Shown here: positions 47,501 through 57,795 of the stretch, in pieces
Layout: each line of letters starts with the position of its first letter
Numbering within the stretch: the stretch's first letter is position 1
Origin: Acanthacorydalis orientalis
Lineage: Eukaryota > Arthropoda > Insecta > Megaloptera > Corydalidae
Assembly (NCBI GenBank): GCA_034766995.1
Contig: CM068313.1
Span: 2,017,501-2,081,500, forward strand
DNA length: 64,000 bases
Direction: 5' to 3'
Made by a program: the position numbers and the translations under genes
The notes under the pieces: model-generated
Database searches by the model: none
Told to the model about the DNA's origin: nothing
What the model saw: only the letters and a program-made list of their open reading frames with translations

Positions 47501-48199
47501 TGAACTCGGGCGATGAGCGATCTTGAAAAGCATACCGGTGCTAATTCCGTAAGTGAGTGTACTGGCTATGAATTGTTCGACTCTTTTGTCAACGATGTGT
47601 CGCGAGAGCAGGTCATGGCACTCTTTGCGGCCGATATAGATAATTCGCAGGCAGTCGAATGTCATCCGTATAAAGCTGCAAGCTCACTTCCTTGAACTAG
47701 AAATGCACTGAGAGGGTGAGGTTGAATGCGCAGAAGAGTGTAGCAGTCTAGTTCATGTCCACGCATTTTCGGAAATCCGATAATATCGTTTACGATATGT
47801 CCCCGATTACGTGGGCGAATTAGGTCAAGGAGACGAGGGAAGATTCACTCATCCTCTATCTTTTTTGGATGCGGGTTCTACGGATAACCGTTTATTCATG
47901 TTTTTGAAATGTTTGTTAATGAGGAGTGAACACAAAAAAGATTATGCAATCCAATCTACAAGAAGTCGAAGAATTCAGCTATTTAGAAAGGAAAGAGAGA
48001 GATATTATTAGGATAATTTAATTTTTTTTGTAATTCCTCTTATTCATTGATAAAGTTTTTGATGTTCCCACGTCGAGACTGTTGGCAAGCATCGTTGCGA
48101 TTGTAGAGTTCTGTGCGCGGTCGTATCAATGAATTCTATGGAAATGACTCTTCTATCGCTTAATGTCGACGTAGCTGTCATACGTTATTGACTTGTACA
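47501..48199. other. Spacer upstream of clathrin light chain
   Basis: A 60-codon plus frame at 47513-47695 is unassigned and may still be retroposon debris. The segment at 48050-48199 is CG-richer and is the likely promoter and 5' UTR of the clathrin light chain gene. Confidence 0.4.
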
Positions 48200-51100
48200 A
48201 TGGACATGGACGCTTTCGGCGATAATTTTGATCAGGTCGAGGTTGATCCTGCCGCCGAGTTTCTAGCTCGGGAGCAAGATCAACTCGCCGGTCTCGAAGA
48301 TGAGATCAAACCAGTGACAGCTACGATTGCACAATCGGCCAACGAAGGTATTTAAACGATTTTTTTCACCTCAATTGAACTTTATTGGTTAGTAAGTCAT
48401 ATAGGGGCGTTACACGCCGATGTGATCGTGTTAACATGTATCGAATTATTGAAAGAAACTGCAATGTTCGTGTGGCGAGGAGTGTTAAATACGAATATAG
48501 TTTCACAGTTTCGATAAAACGATTTGTGGAATCGGCCCGTTTCCGTTATTTGAATAATAATCGGTGTTTGTCGTTGTACGTTTTTGAAAACATATTTTTC
48601 TTAAAATCGTAAAAACAGTCAAGAAATGATAGAACATTCATTTGTTCTGTCTACTGATCTCGCCGTTCTCAATTGTTTTTTTTTCCTCCCCCTGTTTGTA
48701 CTGTATTGTACGGTGTGTAGTTGTTTTATTTCGTTAAATGTTTATTTTTATAGGTCTAATGACTTCTTTTAATGATGTAGTGAGCAATCCATACGTAATC
48801 AATAATAATTTATATAGTAAGTAAATATATTTTGGCTGCTTTCTGCCAGCTTTGCGTGAGAGCGAACGGTTTGTTTACCGAACAGCTTTTGTTTGTTATG
48901 AGATTAACCTAGATTACGTGATAAAGCCCTAACAGTGTGAACTTGCGATGGTCGTTGCTTATGTGTAGTTTTTCGATCCAGCGCGCTGGTCAGTGAGTTT
49001 CGAAACGTGTTTCGAGCTCGGTAAAATTTTAAACACTGTCGACCTACTTTGATCTGAACTTTTATCGATATCCGAACAGGTGTAGTCGGTCTTGTTCATC
49101 GTTCGGTGCGTTGTTTAAGAGTTTTAATATAGTATTTAATCTTTGCTCATTGACAAATTCGTACATTTTCAAGTAACTAATAGTTAAGTTAATTATAGTA
49201 AGAGAATATGGTAAAAGATAACAGTTTGAAACTAAAAGTAAATTGTATAAAGAGAAGTAATTTTGAAAAATAGTACCGAATAATAAATTGTCTGTGATCG
49301 TATTTCAGAGTTTTGATAGAATTTGTTATTGTAGCAAATAGTTTGATTGAATATTGAACAGTGTTTTTTTTTTAACAAGCATGACTTAAGAAAATACTTG
49401 TTAGTTTTTTAAATGGTTGTTAAATTATAGAAATTACTGATTTCAGCGGAAAAAAGTATTGATATTTCGATAAAATGAAACCATTTTCATAAGTATGTCA
49501 ATTGAAAAAGCCAGTGATCAATGCCACATGGAGAATTAGTATATTTCTTAAAAAAAATCGAGATTATTTTTAAATTTTAAAGTTTACTGAGTGCATAGTA
49601 AATTCTGTTTGCTTCATTCCGCTTATATGTTTAGTTTACTTGAAGTTTGTGAATGTTTAAGAATAGAAAAAATATTGTATTAAATGCGACAGAAAAAAGT
49701 TTGTAAATATTTTTAATGTCGTTTATATTTAACAGGGATATTTATTTTTATATTCAATGATTATTATATATTTTCATAGAATATTACGTTGAATCAGTTT
49801 TTAAAAGGAATTGTACTTGTTTTGGTTCTCGAACAAGCACTTTTTTTCTGTTCTTAAGATGAAAAAGGAAACTAACTGTTGTTATCCCTTGCATCTGATG
49901 TTTAGCATATATTGAATTACGACATTTATTTCAATTTATTATTAATATGAAGAATATAAGAGTAAGATACGAGATTCACAAGATCGAATAGTAAAATAAA
50001 TAAATAAATGTCGCTGTGTGTCGAAACTCCATCAAGTTCACTCATGACCTGTTGCTTGGGTGTGTGTATTGGGCATGGTTGTTATTTTTTCCCCTTCAAT
50101 TTAATTACACCTTTGCGATCTTCGTCGGGCTTTATGTGTTGCTTACTGTCCTGTAGACGATTCTCCAGCATCTGTTTCTGTCAAAGGAGAACATAATGGC
50201 AGTTTTGAAATGATTGACAATTTGGGTCAACCGGACGGTATTGAAACAACTAGAGTTTTTGGCTCCGGTAAGTAGTCTGTTTTTTGAATTATCGCCCGAT
50301 TTATCGAGTATAGAGTTATTTTCGATAAAATAAAAATGTCTGTTTCGTCGTGACTTTTATGTAAAAGACAATAGCAGCGTATATCTTTGTTGTTTTTCAT
50401 TTTGTTGAAAAGTTTTATTAGGTGTGATATAAAAATTAAATTTATATTTTAACTTTTTATTTTACAAAATAGAATACATTTGGTATTAAATATAACTATA
50501 TTATGTTAAATACTGTACATTTATTATGTTAAATGTTAATATTAAATACTGTTCATTGATTAATACATGATCATAGAAAATCCATCACCGCCGTCATTCA
50601 AAACGATTGCCAGAGAGGAACCTGAAAAAATCCGTAAATGGCGTGAAGAACAGAAAACACGTTTGGAAGAAAAAGGTTATAATTTTATTAGAGTACAAAG
50701 TTATAAGTAGCGATGATAAAAAGCAGTTTCAGCTCGAGATATTAATTTTTACAAATAACATAATTCTATATTCGTATTGAATAATTTACATGCGTGTAAA
50801 AGCGTCATGTTGAATACAAAATCTGTTTATTAGATTTACTGAATAATGTTTTTCTAGATGCTGATGAAGAAAAGAAGAAGGAGGAATGGCGTGAAATAGC
50901 AAAAAAAGAGCTGGAAGAGTGGTATAGACACCACGAAGAACAAATTGCTAAAACAAAAGCTACCAACAGGTATGTTTGTCGGTGTTTGCTCACTAGTAAG
51001 TTGTGTAGGGTGTTAATTTTTAGTATTTTGTACATCGATTAGTTTTCTAATACGTACTTAAATCGAAAAAAGTGCGTTAATCGAGTCTGGTGATTTAGAT

Positions 51101-51514
51101 TAATGTCCGGTGAAATTTTTCTTACGTGTTTTATGTGTATATAGAGATCATTTCCTTTTTTATTAATATCGAATCGTTAGTTGGTAATTTAATTATGAAT
51201 ACGTATGAATTGTTTTCTTTCTGTTTTTGCAAATCTCAGAGAATCAGCCAAGTAAGTAGACTGAAACACGTTTCTCTAGATGAATGTAGGAAACGATCGA
51301 TTTCGATCCTTTATCTTTTCGTAGGAACGCCGAGAAACAGTTCGTAGCGGAAGTGGACGCGATCGAACCCGGAACCGAATGGGAAAGGATCGCAAAGCTG
51401 TGCGACTTCAATCCGAAAGCGAGCAAGACGAGTAAAGACGTCTCCCGCATGCGATCGATAATCCTTCAGCTGAAACAAAACCCGCCAGTGCCAAAAGCAG
51501 CTGCAAAGGCATAA
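48200..51514 (+). CDS. Clc: Clathrin light chain
   Basis: Light chains bind the clathrin heavy-chain hub and regulate coat assembly in endocytosis and Golgi trafficking. Exons 48200-48347, 48754-48816, 50157-50267, 50577-50675, 50858-50969, an optional 12-nt exon (51240-51251) and 51325-51514 join in phase to 240 or 244 residues. The start MDMDAFGDNF is followed by the conserved VDPAAEFLAREQ (residues 15-26). PEKIRKWREEQKTRLEEK and the Lys/Glu-rich coiled coil (KKEEWREIAKKELEEWYRHH) form the heavy-chain-binding helix. The C-terminus EPGTEWERIAKLCDFNPK then SKDVSRMRSIILQLKQNP is the family signature. The 63-nt exon 2 is phase-symmetric (1-1), so it may be a cassette exon; the transcript also reads in frame without it. 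The intron between exons 2 and 3 is 1.3 kb and AT-rich. Confidence 0.96.
51240..51251 (+). CDS. Clc: Candidate 12-nt microexon of clathrin light chain
   Basis: The 12-nt agaatcagccaa has a strong pyrimidine tract (tgttttctttctgttttt) and AG before it, and a near-consensus donor (aagtaagta) after it. It is symmetric in phase (2-2) and inserts ESAK between Arg and Asn at the ATNR-NAEKQF junction without breaking the frame. Neuron-specific inserts near this helix are known for vertebrate light chains; a parallel here is inference. Confidence 0.55.
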
Positions 51515-52462
51515 AGTAACTGACGATATACCTGTACGTTATATATATATTCCAGAATTATTTTTAGGCCTTGTAATATTAATAATAATAATAATAATTA
51601 ATGATAACAATAATTTAGTTGTGTCTATGCACTTAAAATTGTATTGTCCATGATAGTTGTTTTAATTTACACATTTTCGAACCATTCATCAGTGCGGGAT
51701 CTGAAAATGTTTGAACTCGTGTTAGCCAGCCGTTACTAGATTCGTTTAACGGACTAGAAGGAAACAAATGTAAAAAAAATGTAACCACAGAGTGTTTTGT
51801 AATTCGTTTTGTTGAAATGTTTTTCATTTTTTAATTAGAACATATTGTACGATAGTTATGTTTTCTGTCACTAAATAATTTAATAGGAAATGTAATAATA
51901 AATTATATATATATATATTCAATTTAATAACGATGAAATAATGTTCGTAGTTAGTGTATGAATATTGCAAGAAAATATACGAGATTAAACTGGCAAGCAG
52001 TGTATGCAGTGTTGTACATATTTTTTTTGTTCCTTTCACGAGTCTCGTGCAAATAAGAATCAATTAGAATGAGTAACATGACGAATCTAGAATTCGCTCA
52101 GATAGATTTCAATATCATTGAAGATACTGAAGTTTATATACGCGACAAAAAATTTAAAAACGTATATTTTAATATACTTTAACACTTTTTTTTTTAAAAA
52201 AAAAATCAACACTGAAATCAGTAACATTTTATTTTAAAAGTATTTATTAAACTCAAACGACTGGTGTTTTAAATATCTGCAAGTGTTCCAAGTTAAAATG
52301 CAAGTGTTTTACGTTTGAAGTGTATACTGATAAAAATTCTTCGATGTCTATAAACAGAAGGGAACTGCTTTTAATTTGACAGTTACTTTCAGTAACTTAT
52401 CGACAGAAAAAAAATCAAAAAACGTATAAGTGGTCAGTTACGTATGTATATTTTGTTTATAT
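51515..52462. other. Convergent 3' region of clathrin light chain and AMN1-like gene
   Basis: AT-rich 3' UTR sequence with a short (AAT)n run at 51578-51600. A minus-strand AATAAA (TTTATT at 52243-52248) may end the AMN1-like transcript. No gene in between. Confidence 0.55.
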
Positions 52463-53575
52463 TTATATCGATGTATGGAAAATCATTGTACGGCTAAAAT
52501 GAAAATATGTACCTCTGACATGCGGACAATTACTGAATGTCAGAATTTCACTGTTTGGAAAACTTTCTTTGATCCAAATGATAGATTTTTCTGTTATTTC
52601 ATGACAATGATCCATCATTAATTCTCGTATCTTATCGGCATATTTTCCTTTTACAAATTTCTCAATTCCATCATCAGTTATCTAAACATGGTAGTGAATC
52701 ACTCATCTAATCATTCATGTGCACGTGTTTACACACACATATATATATTTATATGTATGTATAAATATGCATATATTTAAGTTACCGTAGTGTATGAAAT
52801 ATTTAAACATTCTAATTGTTCTAAGTGATCAGCTATTGCATACAATGAACCGTCCGCTACATAAGAACAACCCGATACATTGATTTGTTTTAATAAAGTG
52901 CAATTCTCGCACAGTGTTTCGACTACTTTATCAGTGACGATTTTCGAATGACGCATTTCAAATATAATCAAATATTTAAAGTGCTTCAAAGTCACAGCAA
53001 GATCTACAAAATACAAACAACTTTGCAGTAGTCGTCGATAATTGTCGAAACAGTATTTAGCGGCGTGAGATTTGTATTGTAATAAGAATAATCGCAAATA
53101 ATTATACCGTTCGGGGACACGTCTACCGTTTTAGCTACGACAAGTTTCTGTAATTTAGTGCATGTCGTAATGGCTTGCAAAACTTTTTTCCCTACGATTA
53201 GGTTCGACAGATCGATTTCTAATGTCTCTCGATGCACTAATGTACTGATAATTTCATCTGGGTATCTATTAAAGTTGTACAGAGCAGGGGTGCTCAGTAA
53301 TCGTCTCAAAATGATATCTTTTATGTTTTGCGGTAGGTATTTATAGCAAAGCCTGTAATCTTCGATATTTGCTAGTACAGTGTCTATACATCTGAATAAG
53401 AATTCAACATGAATTTCGTGCGTTTCGAAAATATGACAGATAGGTTATACCTCGCAAAAAGAGTTGTGAACAGCACGTAATGCGTACGTTTATTTCCATT
53501 CATACTTATTTTAGCCACTTTCAACAAATAAGCACGATCTAAACTTTTCAGACAAACTTTTACAGGGCCGAACAA
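52463..53575 (-). CDS. AMN1-like leucine-rich-repeat protein
   Basis: Four exons join in phase: 53575-53451, 53391-53108, 53003-52786 and 52681-52463 (281 residues; human AMN1 258). YLPQNIKDIILRRLL matches the LPxNIKDRL block of AMN1. Downstream are cysteine-containing leucine-rich repeats: LVHRETLEIDLSNLIVGKKV, CTLLKQINVSGCSYVADGSL, LEQLECLNISYTTITDDGIE and IRELMMDHCHEITEKS. Yeast Amn1 antagonises mitotic exit; the animal role is poorly known, so only the family is claimed. The last exon could instead splice at a donor inside PHVR-G (CAGAG|GTACAT), leaving the final 16 or so residues uncertain. It shares a 146-bp divergent promoter with TIMM8. Confidence 0.8.
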
Positions 53576-53721
53576 AATACAGAAACTAAGTAAAGTTTAT
53601 GTTACCATGAGCACACAGCTGCAGATAAAATAGTGATCTGTGAAACATCACTACGAAGTAGTGGTGTAATTTTTGAAAACTGTTCATTTATTCGTCATTA
53701 GGTTTTTTTTACATTACAAAA
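53576..53721. promoter_or_regulatory. Bidirectional promoter between AMN1-like and TIMM8
   Basis: Only 146 bp separate the two start codons, which point away from each other. The space must hold both 5' UTRs and both promoters. No TATA box pair is obvious. Confidence 0.6.
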
Positions 53722-54065
53722 ATGTCAGATTTATATAATGGAGACTATTCGTCGAGTTCGAGTAAAGGAGCCGATGCCGAGCTACAGGAGTTCCTAATGG
53801 CCGAGAAACAAAAAGCGCAGTTCCAAGCACAGGTGAGGTTATGAAACGTGCTTATCCCGTACTTGATATAATTTCGATTTTTTAATTTATCCAGATCCAC
53901 GAGTTCAACGAATATTGCTGGGACAAATGTATAGATAAGCCAGGCAGCAAGCTCGACAGCAAAACAGAAACTTGTATCAATAACTGTGTCAATAGATTTA
54001 TCGATGTTTCTCTGCTGATCACGAAACGGTTCGCACAGATACTTCAGAAAAACGGCGGAATGTAA
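53722..54065 (+). CDS. TIMM8: Mitochondrial import inner membrane translocase subunit Tim8
   Basis: Small Tim8-Tim13 complexes chaperone hydrophobic precursors across the mitochondrial intermembrane space. Two exons (53722-53832 and 53895-54065) encode 93 residues, normal for the family. The twin CX3C motif is intact: Cys45-WDK-Cys49 and Cys64-INN-Cys68. Helical segments ADAELQEFLMAEKQKAQF and FIDVSLLITKRFAQIL flank it. AATAAA follows at 54127. Tim8 rather than Tim13/9/10 because of the EFLMAEKQKAQFQAQIHEF stretch. Confidence 0.95.
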
Positions 54066-54840
54066 ATACGGCTGTAGATATATTTATTTAGGTTCTTAGT
54101 TTGCGTTTTTATTGTACCATAGAAATAATAAATTCATCCGTTATTTATACGTAACCGTTTTTATTTACAACGAATATGTACGTTCGATGTACGTATACGT
54201 ACGCTTATTCGAATTTATGAACTCCTATTTCGATTATACCGATTTCTTGCATGCGTGTTTATACGAAATACCGTATGTGCTTGATACGTATGTAAATATT
54301 TGTTCATAATGCAGATTTTCTATATAGATGTAGATTGTGTTTATTTATTTCCATTTTATAAATTCCTTTTTACCGTTATTTATTATCAGTTCAGAATTAT
54401 AAAAAATAATGAATAAAAAAATAATCAGTCGAGTAAGTCAAGTCTTAAAATTTCTTTGGGTTGTTGTAAATTAACCTCTAAATGATTTTCTCGTTTCGGT
54501 TAAATTGCATTTTCTATGAATTATTAGAATTAATGAGATATGGCTATTTTCTATCCTTTTTTGGAAACAATTTTCATACATGCAAGGAGATTAGATCAAA
54601 ATTAAAGCCTCTTTTCATTAAAAGGTTCATTTTTAGACTACATTTGTAGGTAATTCGCTTCTAAACAAAGTTTGCCCTCAAAAGAAACAATTTTGTAAAC
54701 ATAACTTCTCTATGTGTCTGTACATCGAAGATTATTATTTGTTTTTTTGTATTGAAATGCACATTCAAAAATGATTGAGACTTGATTCTGGAAATATTTT
54801 ATGACTTGGAATGTAAATTCGTAGTTTATTGATCTATATG
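54066..54840. other. 3' flank of TIMM8, AT-rich
   Basis: No gene recognised. The plus frame at 54112-54309 is 3' UTR or noise. Confidence 0.5.

Positions 54841-54843
<3 letters not shown>

Positions 54844-54899
<56 letters not shown>
54844..54899. repeat. (TA)n microsatellite
   Basis: TA run of about 56 bp. Confidence 0.97.
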
Positions 54900-54905
<6 letters not shown>

Positions 54906-54934
54906 TCATTCCTTCTAAAATATCCTACCAGATG

Positions 54935-55500
54935 TCACTACTGGTGCATGATCAGTAATGATTTATTTTTTGTAAAGAAAAAATTTTAATTGTCTCTGGA
55001 GCGAAAAAATAATTAGTTTGTGAAAGCGAAATGAATTTTGAAGAAATCGCGTGTATCTGTATTTTAATTCCACGATGAAAAACATTAATTTTCTTTCCAT
55101 CCGATTGTTCGTCTTCGGTTTCTACTTGTATAATTTTCTATTTAACTGATTAACATCATAGCATACGAATGTGACTAAAGACAACTCTCTAATGTGAATA
55201 AGTGTGAAGTAATTAAACACATACAACAAAATCACGCGAATTTACATGTTTCCATGATTATTGTAAGAGGTTATATCCAACAATACTAAAGAATGAAAAC
55301 AATAGACATGAGCTGAAATCAGTAGTACTAATTTCATTGTTTACAATGATGTATCACATGACTATAACAAAAGATAACGGTATCTAGAAAAATCGGCGCT
55401 AATCTTAAAATGATAAAAAAACTGCAATTATTTTCGCACCGATCTGCATTTCGATCTGTGTACCATCATCCTCACAGTGCCAAGATAAAAAAATCTCACA
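54935..55500 (+). other. Spacer with dispersed-repeat pieces
   Basis: Near 54945-55040 (gatcagtaatgatttatttt, gaaagcgaaatgaattttga) and 55435-55500 (gatctgcatttcgatctgtg, ccatcatcctcacagtgcca) are degenerate pieces of the dispersed family. No gene. Confidence 0.5.
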
Positions 55501-55549
55501 TTTTTCATTGTCGGTGTAAACGGTGTAGTTGATTGAAAAATAGGATCGT

Positions 55550-57001
55550 TTAACCCCTTAAGCGTTTTGTTTTATTCTGAAAATTATTTCGAACTCAATT
55601 ATTTCTAGGCGATGACGAGTATACTCGACGAAAACACAGTAACTGCACTTGCTGTAAGATTGAGTTAAATTAGAACAAAATGATAGATTTTTTTGGTCGT
55701 TTGTTTGAACATTTTTTTTGGCAAATAATTCATAAATCGTATTTCATTGCTGTTCATTCGCATCCATTTTTTCGAATCTCGAATGTTGTTTCAAATTCAG
55801 GCGACTTGCCAAATATTGCTCAGCATATAAATTAGTTTGTTCCACTATTATGTTCAGTAAGTCATAATCTAAAAATGTTTCCATATAGAACACACATTTG
55901 GTTTTCGACGAATGGGGAATAGTGAAATTTGGGCCAGGACGAGCAGTAAATTGAAATCGTGCTCGCTCTCCACCTCTAATATTCAATTGTACATTTGAAT
56001 TTTTATTTTCTTTATCGGATCCATCACCTTCTTCATCCTCATCACTACTTTCATCAGAAGACGTTGACATCACCGATATTCTGTTCCGCGTCCTTGTATG
56101 CAAAACCGCATCTTCATTATCTTCTTCAACCTCATCACTACTGTCATCAGAAGACGTTTACAGGTGTCACCGCTCTTTCCTGTTTTCTTGGATGTACAGA
56201 CATATTTTCATCACTATCGGTAGAACGCGTCTGGGAGGATAAATAAAAACATTATTCACTTCACAAGTTTTCCTCTTACACCCTACAATGCCTTCTCTAG
56301 ATAGCATACGCAAAATTCTCGAAACAAAGAGAAAACAGCTTAGAAATATTCCAAGATGTGCTGAAATTACAAATATAGATGTATTTTTTTTTTTACCTAA
56401 CTTTTACAATAAATAGCAAAAGCGAAGGCTGCCCGATCGGTAAACGAACTAAATTTCGCTTAACTATACTCGGTTTCCCGAAAACAGTGCTGCGAATTTT
56501 CAATGGGATCGTGTAAAAATGTTCTTCCATTCACAAACTGGACATATGGATATTTTTTCGGTATATTTTTTGCTCTCACATTCAAGTTTTTTTTTAATAA
56601 GAGTGTAAAATGTATATTGAAATTATAATAACTGTTCAACGTTGTTGAAGAGAATCGATTCCAAATTTTACAAATGGTTCCAGAATACTGAACGTGGACA
56701 ATCATCTTCCGAAGCTATCAATTTATTAAACTTTTTCAAAGTTTTCCCGTGCATCTTCAGTCGATTATGCGCGTTTAAATCGGCTCCACCATGGCCCACT
56801 TTTGAATTAAAACATTTTCCTGTCGTTTCAGGGTTAGGTGTGTGTTTACAAAAGACTATAAACTTTTGTTCGATTTCTAGCGGCAGGCGCTGGAAACCGA
56901 ATTAAGACTTCAATTAATCGGTTTAAGACTCGATTTTTCTTTTGAAAAAAATGCCATCCTTCATGACGAGCATGCCCTACACAAACGCTCAACGGGGTTA
57001 A
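55550..57001 (-). mobile_element. piggyBac element, internally deleted, with transposase N-terminus
   Basis: TTAA at 55550-55553 and 56998-57001 bound a 1,444-bp element. The left end CCCCTTAAGCGTTTTGT and the inverse of the right end, CCCCGTTGAGCGTTTGTG, are inverted repeats with one indel. On the minus strand, 56103-55744 encodes an acidic SSDESSDEDEEGDGSDKEN tract followed by YDLLNIIVEQTNLYAEQYLA, the start of the piggyBac DDE transposase domain. The frame stops at 55744, before the catalytic aspartates. The acidic-tract coding region is itself duplicated in tandem (about 56033-56090 and 56128-56185). It is non-autonomous. Confidence 0.85.
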
Positions 57002-57560
57002 CATAAATAATACACATGTATATGTATGTATATGTATATATATATAATAACATTAATTATTTTTTACATTTATTTATACAATAATATGAAACAATATTAC
57101 AAATATGATCACAAAGGCCACTGCTGCAGTTATCTACTTCTATTTTAATAATATAATTTTATAATCACAGCATATTTGAGATTTCATTTTGTCGCGTGTT
57201 CGCGTATACGTTGAACATAAAATAAAACAAAACACCGCAATATGAAAATCAAATGTTCGCGCTATCTGACAAAAGAAGAACGAAACAACAACGACGAACG
57301 AAACACGTCCATTTGTCTCGTACGTTTCACTCGACATATTAAGTTTTCTCGAATCGAACAGCTCTCTTCCTCGTATAACGAAATGAAACAATAATATAAT
57401 AATAATAAAAAAAAAACAACAACAATCGTCGGACGCGGATGGGCGTTTCGTCCGTCCGACGTACAAGAATAGGATCGAGGACAATTTATAGATCTAAGCA
57501 TGAACTGAAATATAATACTCATGGCACATAAATATATGATTTGTTCTTCATTTTAATTGT
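57002..57560. other. Spacer after the piggyBac element
   Basis: No gene recognised. Overlapping minus frames at 57140-57522 are open through low-complexity T-rich sequence and show no family. Confidence 0.45.
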
Positions 57561-57561
57561 C

Positions 57562-57621
<60 letters not shown>
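57562..57621. repeat. (TA)n microsatellite
   Basis: TA run of about 60 bp, followed by a (GT)n run near 57748-57768 just past the insulin-like stop codon. Confidence 0.96.
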
Positions 57622-57629
<8 letters not shown>

Positions 57630-57795
57630 ATTTATTAATCTTCAATTGCAAAAATATGAATTGGGACTCGATCGATATTCCAGTTCGGCGTAGATGGGTG
57701 TCGTCCGGCGTGACGAGTACATTTTGTGTTTACGTTTATAAATAGTATATGTGTGTGTGTGTGTGTGTATGCTTGTGCGTGTGTTCGAACTCCGT

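Noticed and set aside
47513..47695. 60-codon ORF as a separate gene
   Set aside because: Directly follows a decayed reverse transcriptase; no motif, no splice context.
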